Origin: Steinernema hermaphroditum
Lineage: Eukaryota > Nematoda > Chromadorea > Rhabditida > Steinernematidae
Length of the DNA: 64,000 nt
Direction of reading: 5' to 3'
Assembly (NCBI GenBank): GCA_030435675.1
Contig: CM059621.1
Coordinates: 9,672,001 to 9,736,000 of the forward strand
Within the stretch, counting starts at the first letter, position 1. Each line of letters opens with the position of its first letter. The notes under the pieces were generated by a model. The model saw only the letters and a program-made list of their open reading frames with translations. It was not told where the DNA came from and ran no database searches. The position numbers were made by a program, and so were the translations under genes. Positions 49,220-60,420 of this stretch are shown here, in pieces.

Positions 49220-52200
49220 TCAGGAACGGAAGCGCTGCTCGAGACGGTCGCGGCGACTCTTCCGCGCCGCGGCGCCGAAGGACTTCCCGACGTCGTAGTG
49301 GCGGAAGCCTGCAAAGGAACTAAAAAGAAACGGCAGCACCCTCAACGAAACAACGATTGTACCCTGAACTTGGCGCGCAGGGGCAATCGCGGCAGGGACC
49401 AACATTGTCGATCGGTTCTCTAATCCCAGATGAATCACTTACATCAAGTTCATCGGCAAACTTGCATGCGTTCACGTTTTTCTCTCCACCAACCCCATGT
49501 AGCATCAAAATATGGGAGAATAACAAAAAACATGAATTGAAGATAGGCCTTCTGGTCGGTGTAACAGAAATATTTGCTTTTCAGTAGATACCAGATTTCA
49601 GAAGTAGGCGGCAAAGAAAGTGACGGCAGCGCCGGTCGTGAGCCCCGCCACGATGGTCTTGCTATGTCAATTGTGGGATACAATCGCGGAAGAATTCTAT
49701 GAAGATTCCAAAATTTGCATACATCGTGTTGTTTGATCAGGGAGCTTTGCATAGATAGCTTAGGGAAGGGACGGGAAGAGGAAAATAGCTGAAAAGTAGC
49801 AAACGACATTTACAGAAGGACAAAATGAAACATAAAATAAAACACATAAAACTTTTCCGTCTTTTCTTTGTTATTCTACCATATTTTGATGCTACATGGG
49901 GCTAGGTGGAGAGAAAAACGGGAACACATGCAAGTTTGCCGATGAACTTTATGTAAGTGATTCATTAAAAAATGGATTAGAGAACCGATCGACAATGTTG
50001 GTTCCTGCCGCGATTGCCCTTGCGCGCCAAGTTCAGGGTACAATCGTTGTTTCGTTGAGGGTGCTGTTGTTTGGTTGTCGGTTTGTTGAACAATATAGTT
50101 CGTACGCTCGCCGACTTAGTACAAACGGGGTGTTCGCTGCAAGACCGAGATAGTACAGTAAATGTCATACGCTGAACCACTTTGTACAGTTGTCTTTCAT
50201 GCATGATAGTTCCTGTTTCAAGCACAGCTCGTATTCTTTCAGCAGTGATTTGATCTTTCGACGGTCATTTATCTCTGTGAACAGGTTGAAAATGAAAAAT
50301 TTTCTCTCTGGATTGAGTTTTGAATCCCGTCCAAGGAGTGGAGACTTCGAGTCTTTGAATCGACGGAGAATCCGTCATTTCGCTCAGAAGTTGAGTGAAG
50401 TTGAGCTGAACGCATGAAAACATCGAGGGAGAGTCCACACCTCGACACTCGGAAGTACTACAGAAACCTCACACGATGACTTCAGGCTCCTTTCCAGATC
50501 TGTACTAAGTCAGCGTACTAACTGGTTCAGCGTAAGGTATTCCTGAACCTGTATTAAAACCTATATAAAAACACTGTATAACCTGTAAAAACCTGTATGA
50601 ACCTGTATATTCCTGTATTCCGAAATCTCCCTGCGGCGTACTATGTGTCATACTGTACTGTACTAAGTGGTTCAGCGTACGACATTTACTGTACTATCTC
50701 GGTCCTGAACCGATATCCATGCGGTGTACTAAGTCGGTATACGGTACTGTACTAACAAGGGAACATCCCCAAGTGATAGTTGCAGATTGAAATGAAATGT
50801 GATGAGGAGATAGAGGAGATCTTAGGAAGACGAGCGCACACAAAACGCGCTGCCCATATGCAGACTGGCTACCATAAACAGGCCCCCGAAATATGAAAAA
50901 TAACGGCAGTCGCGATTAGTATGTTGAAATTTCACTTCTGTAACGTTCCTGCGTGGTCCAGCGGTAGTACTCTGAGCCACCAGTCAACGGTGTCGGGTTC
51001 GACCCCCACAGAGAATCTTCTGTTTTTCGATTTGCTATCTTTTCAACGAAACTGTTCACCATCACTGGTTCTTGCCTTGCTTCAAATATAGCTTAAAAAG
51101 CCCTTTGGACAAATCGAAACTGGCAACTCAAATTTCACCTTTGTGGTGAAGCTGTTTTTCATTCTTTCGCGTTCCTATCTGTTTTGCTAATCATCTCAGG
51201 ACGTGAAATGGAATGAACCAAAAAATGTTGGCTGGGATGAGTGTCGAACCCCGATCCCCCAGAACGGTAACCAAGACACTATCCAGCTCGACCATACAAA
51301 CAGTTGGTGCTCCGCCAACATCGCTAGCTATATTCATTTCTACGAACTTTAGAAAGGTATTCACGCGGACAAGTGCGTGTATTGGTCGGAACAGAATAGG
51401 TTCTGCCGCTATGATATCTATAAGGATAAACAGAGAAGGGAGGACGCGAAAGAATGAAAAACAGCTTCACCACAAAGATGGAATTTGGGTTAGCAGTGCC
51501 GATTCCTGCAAAGGATTCCAAACTAAAGCGTTGATAAACACCAGGATATGTGGAAATATGTAGATTTGGTGAAAAGAAAAAAGGTAGAAAAAAAAGCAAA
51601 TGGGGGCCGAACCCGACACTGTTGACTGGTGGCTCAGAGCACTACCCCTTGACCACGCAGGAACGTCGCAGAAGAGAAATTTCAACATACTAGTCGCGAC
51701 TGCCGTTATTTTTCATACTTCGGGGGCCTGTTTATGGTAGCCAGTCTGCATATGGGCAGCGTGTTTTGTGTGCGCTCGTCTTCCTAAGATCTCCTCTATC
51801 CGTTGCAGCACATTTCATTTCAATCTGCAACTATCACTTGGGGATGTTCCCTTGTAAGTGTACTAAGTCGTTCAACAAGCCAGGTAACACCGTTGTTTCT
51901 TTTTGTCTGCAAAGGATCTCCGGAGGGCGTCGGGTCCCGACTGGAAATACCTGGGAGGTGTCCGGAGTAGCCTGCACACGGCACGCGCTCCACGTCTTCT
52001 TCCGTCTGAAGGAAGAAATCCAAAACGGTCCGGAGATACCGTAACCCACCTTTGTGAAGTCGGCTCTGCGGGTCGAGGGCGATACAGTGCCTCTACCGGC
52101 CTTCATCTCGAGACCCTCCTTGTGTCTGCTCAGGTTCTTCACGGTTTCGCTCTGGGACCACCAGCCGCCCTCCAGGCCCGAGAAGACGTCGACGGCACCG

Positions 52201-52570
52201 GGCTTCACCTTCCTCCAAGGGACCGACGTAGAGCGCAGACCCGCCGCCTTCGGAGGCGCCTTCTTGGCCTCTGCCATGTCCGTCTGTGTCGCCTCACTGA
52301 TGAAGGAGGCGTTGAAGTCCTCGGAGACGGGCGATACATCCCCGTGCCCTGACGTCGCCGTCTTCGGCGCCTTCTCGGCCCCTTCGTGGGTGATCTCTAG
52401 GCGCTTCATGACGATCGATGGCACCGGACTCCGCGCCTTCTTCGTCCTCGACCCTCCGACGTTCCAGCGTCTTCCCGGCACGTGGCCCGCGTAGCCTTCT
52501 GGAAGTCAGCTGATCCACTGGAACCGGCGAACTCACCTGCGACCGGCGACCACGAGCGCTCCTCTGCCAT
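49220..52570 (-). CDS. CIMIP2/FAM166-like ciliary microtubule inner protein
   Basis: Four exons (52537-52570, 52050-52498, 51951-52005, 49220-49308) join in frame to give 208 residues. The introns are 38, 44 and 2642 bp. The protein holds two copies of a GYxGHxPG motif. The first is EGYAGHVPGRRWNVGG near the N-terminus. The second is AGYSGHLPG in exon 3, continued in exon 4 by FRHYDVGKSFGAAARKS. That is the DUF2475/FAM166 pattern (GYTGxxP then a short Arg/Phe stretch, GKTYG). FAM166/CIMIP2 proteins sit inside doublet microtubules of cilia. The third intron is filled by nested transposons (see 49336-51891). Exon 4 would look orphaned without this splice. The start follows the FAM102 stop by 127 bp on the same strand. 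Family assignment rests on the motif pair; it was not checked against a database. Confidence 0.65.
49336..50069. mobile_element. Inverted-repeat MITE (CAGCACCCTC termini) in the CIMIP2-like intron
   Basis: CAGCACCCTCAACGAAACAA begins at about 49336 and its inverse ends at about 50069. Arms of about 170 bp share TACCCTGAACTTGGCGCG and ATGTAGCATCAAAATATGG. The central 350 bp include a GC-rich patch (49590-49660). No target duplication was recognised. Confidence 0.75.
50756..51854. mobile_element. MITE family C copy 3 (TAA target duplication), nested
   Basis: CAAGGGAACATCCCCAAGTG begins at 50756 and its inverse ends at 51854, flanked by TAA on both sides. The element matches 5224-6355 along most of its arms (CAGTCGCGA...AGTATGTTG). 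It contains tRNA-like stretches in both arms and one in the centre. Confidence 0.88.
50949..51006 (+). other. tRNA-like sequence with A-box and B-box inside MITE C
   Basis: CCTGCGTGGTCCAGCGGTAG (A-box-like TGGTCCAGCGG) is followed about 40 bp later by GTCGGGTTCGACCCCCAC (B-box-like GGTTCGACCC). The spacing is tRNA-like but a full cloverleaf does not fold cleanly, so it is not called a tRNA. A second copy is inverted at about 51605-51665. A third, different one lies at 51235-51320 on the minus strand (TGGTCGAGCTGGATAGTG, then GGGGTTCGACACTC). Confidence 0.5.
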
Positions 52571-52697
52571 CGCCTCTCGACGACTGACGCGCCACTCCCG
52601 GAAGGCTCCTGGCAACGGACCATCTCCAGGCAACACGCAACCCCCGATCGCATCGTTTATTACTGTATCTATTCGAAGGGATACAGTTTATTTACAT

Positions 52698-53888
52698 TCA
52701 CGAGTAGCGGGCACTTCCCAACACTGCCGCACCGCCATCCTTTATAAATAACGCCAAACCACCACCTTCTGCAACTTCGCCACCCGGCTCTTCTATGTCG
52801 GCTTCCGCTAGCATCTCATCGATAACATGCTCAGCATCGATTCGTGTCCTTTGAATTCTTGACCTTTCTTCGCTCATTCGTCTTGCCGAGGGTGGCGCCG
52901 TTGCCGTCGGAGTTGGACGTACTCTGACGTAGGAAACAGGGGACTCTCCGGTGGCCGAGATGGTTAGTGGGTTGTTATTTATCGTGGATGCGGCTGAAGA
53001 ACATGTGGAACTGGTCATCTCGGCCGGCATGTTGCTCAGGCATGGTGCTTCGCAACAAGTGACATAGGCCGCAGTAGGGGTCTGATTGAGTTCGTCTAAA
53101 AACACATACACTTGCGATCGAGAAAAGTCGCTGCTTACCGTAATGACTATGCGATGGATGTTCTGACGGTGAAGGGTGACTGTCGTCGAGGGGAATGGTT
53201 CTCAGTGAATGGTTACAGGAAGGTGCTTTTCGCTCTAGTGGGTTCAATAACACGTCGTCGACGGAGCAACCACTCCTCGCCGGCCTGAACGACGAGAACG
53301 TAAACGACACACATATCCTCGCAGCCTACACTTTAAAAACTGGATCAGTGGCGTTCTGTGTCTTCATCTTCACGGATATTTGGATCCGAGAGTTGTCCTG
53401 TCGCTGACTGTCGCCATAACCGTCCAGTAGATAGAAACGATTTATTCCATCGGGCGTTGACGCTGCGAATTCTGATAAGTTTACGTCGACAAATCCAAGT
53501 TTCTGTGCTCCCTTTCCTGATTTGAGCTCCTGCAATTAAGGCCATTCAAACGAACGAGGAAAAGTGGCGCACTACCTTGCGGATTGAGATTCTGCACATG
53601 CATCTTTCAAGAATTCCACTCGAAGCATCCACGCCAATCCTGAGCGCAAGTAGATGAGAAACGGTTGGGAGTCAGGGGTTCTTACCTGCATGTGAATTCA
53701 AAGCGGTTCGTCCATTGCACGGCGTGGTTGGCGACGAGTCGGCGATCAGTGGTGCCTTCGAAACTGCCACAGTCCAGCAGTCTCACCTTGGCGAAGAGCA
53801 CGGCGTTCACCAACGGTACGTCACTGAGATGACACACACGCAGCTCGACCTCGAACTTAAAGCGGCGCTTCTTCAGGAAGTCGCGCAT
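52698..53888 (-). CDS. FAM102/EEIG1 family protein (N-terminal C2-like domain)
   Basis: Read from ATG 53888 (MRDFLKKRRFKFEVELRVCH); an in-frame ATG 21 bp upstream (MCVCATAM) is an alternative. The NT-C2 domain matches FAM102A/B: VPLVNAVLFAKVRLLDCGSF, VQWTNRFEFTCRIGVDASSG, CRISIRKELKSGKGAQKLGF, VDVNLSEFAAS, FYLLDGYGDSQRQDNSRIQI and ATDPVFKV. The C-terminal half is Ser/Thr/Pro-rich and low complexity, ending AVLGSARYS. FAM102A (EEIG1) is a signalling adaptor induced by estrogen and RANKL in mammals. NT-C2 domains bind membranes or partners near junctions. The starts of this gene and MRPS21 are 191 bp apart on opposite strands. The CIMIP2-like gene follows 127 bp downstream. Confidence 0.8.
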
Positions 53889-54079
53889 CGCGGTGGCGCA
53901 AACGCACATCCTTACCGCAAAGGTGCGCTTGTAGACTTCAGTCTACCAGACAGAGCAATGGACTAATCAGGCTATTCCGTACAGGAGATAGCCTTTTGAA
54001 AAGATATGTATTCTGTCTAGGGGCGATATCGTTGCAGAAACGTTTCCTCGCATCTCATTCCTCTTCTTTTCCGTTTCAG
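53889..54079. promoter_or_regulatory. Short divergent promoter region between FAM102 and MRPS21
   Basis: Only 191 bp separate the two start codons. The part next to MRPS21 ends in TTCCGTTTCAG against its ATG, which is a trans-splice acceptor. No TATA box is obvious. A shared bidirectional promoter is inference from spacing. Confidence 0.4.
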
Positions 54080-54515
54080 ATGGTTCGACAGTTCTGGCGC
54101 GGCACGCTGCATCAACCATTTGTCCGCCTTTTCCGCGGCATCTGGAATGCGCATCCACGTTGGACTAACCGCACGGTACTCGTTAGCAACAACGACGTCG
54201 ACTCCGGGTTCCATCTTCTGAACAGGTAAGCGCGCCTACCGCAGTATCTCTTGTTTAACGAAGCACTTTCAGGTTGATGGACAAAGAAGGAATGCTGAAA
54301 ATCATCCGCCGCACCCAGTACTACCAGAAGCCGTACATGCAACGAAAGCAGCTGTCCATCGAGGCCTCCACCGCTATTTTCAATGAGGACATGAAGAGGA
54401 AGATGTCCTTCCTTTCGCGCAAGAACAGAGCTGATGCCTTCCCGGTACGTTTGCTCGCACGACGGTAGAGTCAAAGTTCGGTTCGTCTCTGTTTCAGGGT
54501 CAGATGACTACGTAA
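54080..54515 (+). CDS. MRPS21: Mitochondrial ribosomal protein S21 (bS21m)
   Basis: Three exons (54080-54225, 54273-54444, 54498-54515) give 111 residues with the stop at 54515. The family core is clear: RLMDKEGMLKIIRRTQYYQK, then KRKMSFLSRKNRADAF, followed by GQ. This parallels human MRPS21 (REDxx...YYEKP and INFLMRKNRADPWQG). The 40-odd N-terminal residues (MVRQFWRGTLHQPFVRLFRG) are Arg-rich and suit a mitochondrial targeting peptide. The start codon is directly preceded by TTTCAG. The protein is a small subunit component of the mitochondrial ribosome. Nothing is missing. A family L MITE begins 86 bp after the stop. Confidence 0.92.
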
Positions 54516-54601
54516 CGAACGTAATTTCCCTTTGATGTATTCCTTTCCGTGAGTTTCTGTTAGGATCAGTGGTATACGTGATAAAACTCTGTTTGCGTTT
54601 A

Positions 54602-55270
54602 TTGTATCTCTCACGAAACTCTTACAAAAAATCGCAAGGCTCCCACACCGAGAAATTCACGCGCCATTTCTTAAGATCAGCAGATTTACAAGGGAAATTG
54701 GTCATTATCACAGTTTTTGCTCACTTTTCTCGCGAGTTCCGCGATCTCGCTAGAATTGCTGAGCGTAACTTTGTTCAGCATCGTTCAGCGCGCCGAATGA
54801 GCCCGTGTTTGTGCCGATCCGAGCAATATCCACAGAGAAATAAGCTTCACATCAACTTGCGTTTTCAACATCCCGGATTTCGACCCATTTCTAGCATAGG
54901 ACAGGGAACTTTCAGCAAAACATCGCGTACAACATAAATAAAGGAGCGTTCACCCAGTCAAATCCCCTGAAAGTTCCCTGTCATATGCCAGAAATGGGCC
55001 AAAACCCGGTATGTTGAAAGGAGAACCTAATGTAAAGCTTATTTCTCTGTGGATATTGCTCGGATCGGCACAAACCCGGGCTCATTCGGCGCGCTGAACG
55101 GTGCTGAACAAAGTTACGCTCAGTAATTCTAGCGAGATCTCGCAACTCGCGAGAAAAGTGAGCAAAAACTGTGATAATGACCAATTTCCCTTGTAAATCT
55201 GCCGATGGTGGGAAATGGCGCGCCAATTTTTCGTGGTGGGAGCTCTTGAAGAGTTTCGTGAGGGATACAA
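54602..55270. mobile_element. Long-inverted-repeat MITE family L, copy 2 (TA target)
   Basis: TTGTATCTCTCACGAAACTC begins at 54602 and its inverse ends at 55270, with TA on both sides. It shares the arm sequence (AACTTTGTTCAGC, CCACAGAGAAATAAGCTT, GACAGGGAACTTT) with 13261-14090. The loop is short. Confidence 0.88.
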
Positions 55271-55359
55271 TATGCAGTTACACCTTTCATTTTACTAACC
55301 TAATTAAATTTCGGTTTATTAAAAACCCTTCAGTTAGCAATAGAACATATATATATATA

Positions 55360-58240
55360 CTACCTACACCCGCTTGCACTTGATTTGGATGATGACGACG
55401 CACTAGATAGTCTTCTTTCTTCGCTATGTGGCTTCTTAGCTTTCAGCTTCGGCGGGTTCAGCCCCATTTCCAAGCGCGGAGACTTCCTGCTAATGTAGTC
55501 TTCTTGCTCCTCTTTGATTTCTGAAGTAGTTTTCAAGTCAGCTATGCGAAATTTACGAAACAAACCTATATCGTGCTTTAAGACACTTTTCGCGTGCTTC
55601 TTGGATACTTTTTGCACTTGTTCTCTATTTGGAGTAGGACTGCAGGAAGTGTCTGAACGAGCTTCGCTAAGAGAGCGTGCGTCTTCTTCGCCTAAAATGC
55701 TTCGTGAGTAAGCGATAAAGCAAATTACAAACTTTTTAGCAAATGCTTATTAAAGGTGAGGTATACACTGGAACGTATGTGCTTCGGAAGTTTTGTGCAC
55801 TGTAGGTTCTTGAGCTGGTTTGCAATTTGGGCGTTTGCTGTGGCGATAGACGAGATCGTTTGAACTGTGGACGCTGGTATGGACAAAATTGCTGTGGCTA
55901 CTTTGGAAAGAACTGGGAATTCCTGATCGTGTTCAATCCAAAACTCAATACTGGATGATGAAGTGGGCAAGCGAATGAAACGATGAAAGTAAGGCACGAT
56001 TTCGGAACCCTCAAGGCTCGAAGCAGATGGCACAGAGATTGACGAAGAAACAGTCCCAAATCCAAAAGGAGACGAGTCTTCCAGCACGATTTCATTTCCG
56101 TTCGCTTCGCACTGATCGCGTACTTCCGGGAACATTTTTGAAATCTAGGATGTATGCTCTCGGGGAATATGACAAAAAAATAATTCGCATACCGTAGCCA
56201 TGATTACTTTCCGCTGCTTCCTCGTATCGTGGTCGACCACCATATGGGCAACTCGGCGATCCAAGAGTGTTGAGACAATGTATATGGGATCATATCCAGG
56301 TTCACCAGACTTCAAAACGTGAGCAAAACATTTCTCTATTTCCGAGACCAGCTTTAAGGCGTGATCAGAAGACAGTTCGGCATTGTGTTTCTAGAAATCC
56401 TGGGTAAATCACTATATTATTCACAACTTCTAACCTTCAAATGCTCCATGAGCTTAATCAGTCCCGGGAGAAGGAGGGAAATAGTCGGGCTATCAGTCGC
56501 TTGGAGTCTTTCGGTAAACCGAAGAATGGGATTTGTTACCGTGTTCAGTTTCGTCAGAAATTCGAGTTCCTTTTCTGACAAAAACTGCCATCCATTCTCT
56601 TTGCACATGCCCTCGATTTGAGGGGCCAGTGTGAGGAACCGGTCAAACGCTCCGAGCACTGAACACCAACGGCTGTTCCGTGGGATTCGTAGTTCATTTC
56701 CGTTTGTACGTTCCATAAGCGACCTTATAATTTCGATGCTTGAGTTAAGCTTTCGGAGAATTTCCATAATTCTCTGCAAAAAATCTTTGCAAATCAATCA
56801 CGCAACCTAAGTCCCTTACGCCCATGATGGCGGACACTTCAGAATCGTTCTGGAAAACTTTTGCCATTACTTGTTGCATGATGGTTGCCGCACACACGAC
56901 GTGTTTCGATGAATCTGTCCTTCCTATCCAACCGTAGGACTTTTTATTCAGAAGGTCTTCCTTGGTAAGTTGATCTGGTACGTTGGAGTCTTCAAATCGG
57001 TTTGCAACGACAGTCAAGCGCTCGGGACAGCAGGACACTGCGCAGTAGTCCGATTCGTCCAATTCCCGTTGATTTCCAAACTGATCAGTGAATAAATTGA
57101 TGTAAGGTCTCCTAAATCAATATTGATGAATAAAAAGAGTATGCACTAAGTAATACTTGTATTGTGGTTCAAGTCGAGGGACTTCAAGAGTAGTAACTCG
57201 GCTAATTTTAGGATGGTTTAAAGACAGCTGAGAAGAGAATTTGCAGAGAACATTGGTTACAGTAGAATCGACGAGATGCTTTGGAGAGTTATCCGGGAGA
57301 TCGGCGATGTTCAGCAGCAGCATTTCAAAGGACTTTGTTTGCACACTGTAGTAGTGGCCAAAAACAGCGATGAATCCAGGAAGGGTTCCATCTTGCATGT
57401 GAACATCTACTGATAAAGCCAAAGAAGAGAGATATGAAAGTGAGAAATTCAGAATTTGTGAGACGCGGGCGAAGGTGGACCTGGTGTCGTTTTCTACGAG
57501 CTGCTCAACATCTTTCGCACTCGGCGGCGCGAAACCAGGAACGAGGGAAAGCAGCTTGCGGAATTCAAGGTTATCTAATAAGGACGACGACAGTACTCCA
57601 GAGGACACAAGTGAAGTGAGTAGCCTTCGGGCGGTCTTTTCTGAACCGAAGGACTTCTCCTGACATGGCTTCTTCGGGACCGGCGCTTGCTTGACAGTCA
57701 GCTGAGGAACCTCGAATTCGGCGTTCTTCAAAAAAGACAGCGGAGTGGCAGAGGTTGACGGCGATGACGCTCTTCCGTTTGAGGCAGCGGAGATGAGAGG
57801 AGCCAAGTAGGAGGCCACTTCGTCGGGATTCATTTGCAGTCTCATAGTTTCCGCTTCAGCAAACACCTCCGGATGGCTCCGTTTGAAATGTCGCGTGATG
57901 TTGAAGAGCCGAGGGCCTTTGAAGCATCTTTCGCAGGTCTTGCAGTTCCATTCGGTTGCGGTCCTCGTAACATATTGGTAAATTGGATGGGAGGAGCGCT
58001 GGCACGAAGAAGTTGCCGTCGACGAAATGCAGTCTGAAGAGGGTGTATTCTCAAACGGCGATAAAAGACTCGCTAAAAGCGACTACCGTAGTCGCATCAC
58101 TGCTGCGATTGTACGAAAATATGGAGGAAAAACATACCGGGGGACTGCTCGGCATCGTCGCCGTTGGTAGCGAACTCGAACGGCAGATCACGATCATCGA
58201 TGTTGGAGTGATCGTCGCTGGCTCCCTCGGCGTAGTCCAT
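55360..58240 (-). CDS. BED zinc finger, hAT-transposase-derived protein (ZBED-like)
   Basis: Exon 1 (58138-58240, MDYAEGASDDHSNIDDRDLP) joins in phase to an exon holding a BED finger: HPIYQYVTRTATEWNCKTCE, CFKGPRLFNITRHFKRSHPE (CxxC...HxxxxH). Middle exons carry hAT-core helices (LSYLSSLALSVDVHMQDGTL, GFIAVFGHYYSVQTKSFEML, VPRLEPQYKYY) and EIIRSLMERTNGNELRIPRN with SRWCSVLGAFDRF, the RW-type block. A dimerisation-like block FPVLSKVATAILSIPASTVQ follows but with weak ERVFS conservation. The end is a basic Ser-rich tail (SSASSSSKSSASGCR). No terminal inverted repeats or target duplication were seen around it, so it may be a domesticated transposase. A free transposon copy with decayed ends cannot be excluded. 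Some exon joins are approximate. Confidence 0.65.
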
Positions 58241-58797
58241 CTTCTGAAAGCAGACTCCGTCACTCACGGGAAAGCGCGGGTTGCCGCTGCACGCGGGCGT
58301 TGTAAGAATTTTCCTCGACCACTCCTCGCTCGCGCCTTTCTGCAGGAGCAGCGCGAGTCTCCTGCGAGAGCGCTCGCAGCAGAGCGCATTGATCGTTGGC
58401 GCGGAGCCCTGCTCCGGGGAGGGGACGGCGGGTCGGCGGGATGCTATCGTAGTCCTCCGCCGCCGACTTATCCCCGCGCCTCGGCCAAACAAATGGCTTT
58501 GCTCCAAAATCACTCCGACTGAGTGCGACAGCTGTCTGGGAGACACTCTGTCGCGTCTCCGCGACTCCTCACAGCACCCAGAAATGAGCGACCTACTTTC
58601 TCTCGCTTTGCTCCCCTTGCCTGTTCTCTGAGCTAAGCGGTGCAGTTGAGCAGCTGGCCACCCTTTGACAACATCTCGCGAGTAACGCTATATCGCAGCT
58701 CTCGAGGGTTTTTCCATCCAATGTTCATACATTTTAGAACCGGTTTTATTCCACACACGTCATAAACGATGATACTTGGTAGGCTTCCGACGAACCG

Positions 58798-60234
58798 TTA
58801 CTCATTCGTGGACATGCGAGCATGGTTCCTGTTTGCCGTTTTCCGCTTCCTAAATTCGACTGCTCCGGTTTTCTTCTTTGATGAGGTGACAGAGGCCGTT
58901 TTCTCTCCGAACTGGAAGTCTTCTTCCTCTTGTTTCGCCACGTGCAGAGATTCGGCTACTTCTTTTTGCTCGTTTGAATCCACTCTGAAAGAAAACCCTC
59001 TCGTAAGACCACGCTCAGGGTGTATATTGGCACTTGCTTCTCTTCGGGCTTCTTTTCAACGCGAACCCAGGCGCCATAGGGACCGCGAGTCTGCGGTGGT
59101 GGGACGAACATGCGAGAGAGTTCGTTTGGCTCGCTACCGGATTGCATAGTTTCCGAACTGCCATCAAAATTGGTTGCATCACCGGTTTGACCATCAGAAG
59201 AAGAGATATCTTCCATTTTGGGCTGAGGAATCAAACTGATGGGTACGCGTTTCAAATCTTCAGTTGTAATCTGCGGTGCCACTCGGGAAACTATCGGGCA
59301 GGGTTCAGGCAGTGGTATCTCGTCCAATCCAACTCGACCGGGCATGATAACGCGTGATTTGATGGCCTCTTGAGCAGCCTTAACAGCTTTTTCCATATCT
59401 CGCCTTGCTGAAACCAATGTGTACATGATTTCGAATGATCAATCCTCTATTATTACCTCTCTTATTGGGTTTTGGGTACTCGGCTGCCTCCTTTACGGGA
59501 ACGCTTGGACCGGGGCCAGGCTCTTCAAATTTTCTGAGAAACTCTTCTTCAGCTTTTGCTGCTGAAGAGCGTGCTTCTTCGGCCAACGTATTGTATCTTT
59601 CAGCGTATTCTTGGGCGGTGTAAAACCGATCCGGAACCTCCCACTGCGTCTCTGCGGTGTAGATATTCCAAAAATACGGCGTCTCTCCTTCTTTGCTTTC
59701 TGACTGCACCCAACTTATCTCGTCTTCATCGTCCTTCCAAAATTCCGATTTTTTGGATTTGAGTAGAAGCTCTTTACGCTGGAATGTTTAAATGGTGAAA
59801 CCGCAATTCAATGAATATCTATGCCTGCTTTCTCCGTTCTTGTACTTCACGAGCAAGCATTCCTTGGTCAATCGGCTCCTTGTTCGCACCGATGCTCATC
59901 TTTTGACTGACTTTCGGTGCTTGTACAGGCCCTTGGGGCATTTCCTCTCCGCCCTTCTTCATGCTTGCTAGAGCCGCTTGTTCCATTCTAGCCAAAGTGG
60001 ACTGCAGCGTGAGATGCTAGAACGACGAGGTACAGCCTGAGAACATGAGCTAATTCACGCTACCTCTAGTTCTCTTTCTTTTTGCTGCTGTCCAATACTC
60101 CGCAGCTTCTGCTGCAGCATCGCCTTGTGTTTGCCGCCGGTTTCATGTCTTTCAATACTGATTTTGTTGCCTTGGATCCATACTTGGCAGATTTCACAAA
60201 ATTTCTTCGCGTTTGACACCCAGTAATCCGTCAT
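58798..60234 (-). CDS. WBP4: WW domain-binding protein 4 (FBP21, spliceosomal)
   Basis: The start at ATG 60234 gives MTDYWVSNAKKFCEICQVWI then GNKISIERHETGGKHKAMLQ, the matrin-type C2H2 zinc finger of WBP4 (human MADYWKSQPKKFCDYCKCW). One WW domain follows: ISWVQSESKEGETPYFW then NIYTAETQWEVPDRF. The human protein has two; I see only one. An acidic to Gly/Pro-rich part follows (EEPGPGPSVPVKEAAEYPKP). The C-terminus has RGPYGAWVRVEKKPEE and a Lys/Arg-rich end with FRKRKTANRNHARMSTNE, like the conserved KKR tail of the family. It acts in pre-mRNA splicing with U4/U6.U5 and U2 components. It lies 186 bp after the RABL6 stop on the same strand. Confidence 0.88.
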
Positions 60235-60420
60235 CTCCGCTTCTGAAACGAACGCTGTAGATATGAAAGCACACGGAACGTTGAAAAATACTGATTGTGT
60301 ACACAACACAACATCTCGGACTTGAGGGACAAAGTTAGTTGAACACAACATGGCAAGATAAATTAACATTCGAAATAACTTAGGCAAGAACACTACAACC
60401 ATATTTACACCCATAAATAA

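Larger units (their letters stand above)
50073..51891. mobile_element. MITE family G, copy with nested family C MITE
   Basis: The left end is GGTTGTCGGTTTGTTGAACA. The right end (TTCAACAAGCCAGGTAACACC, shown here only in part) is its inverse. GTTGTTT flanks both sides as a partial target duplication. The interior up to 50755 is the family of 3950-4640. The rest is the nested family C element at 50756-51854. Confidence 0.75.

Noticed and set aside
49590..49665. Extra exon with hydrophobic frame (IVAGLTTGAAVTFFAAYF), perhaps a TIM14-like start
   Set aside because: No GT donor follows before a stop, it lies inside a MITE, and the exon at 49220-49308 is fully explained by splicing to 51951-52005.
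50949..51006. Functional tRNA gene
   Set aside because: A-box and B-box spacing fits, but acceptor and anticodon stems do not pair; kept only as a tRNA-like feature.
53715..53966. Plus-strand open frame opposite FAM102
   Set aside because: It is a shadow of the FAM102 NT-C2 exon on the other strand.
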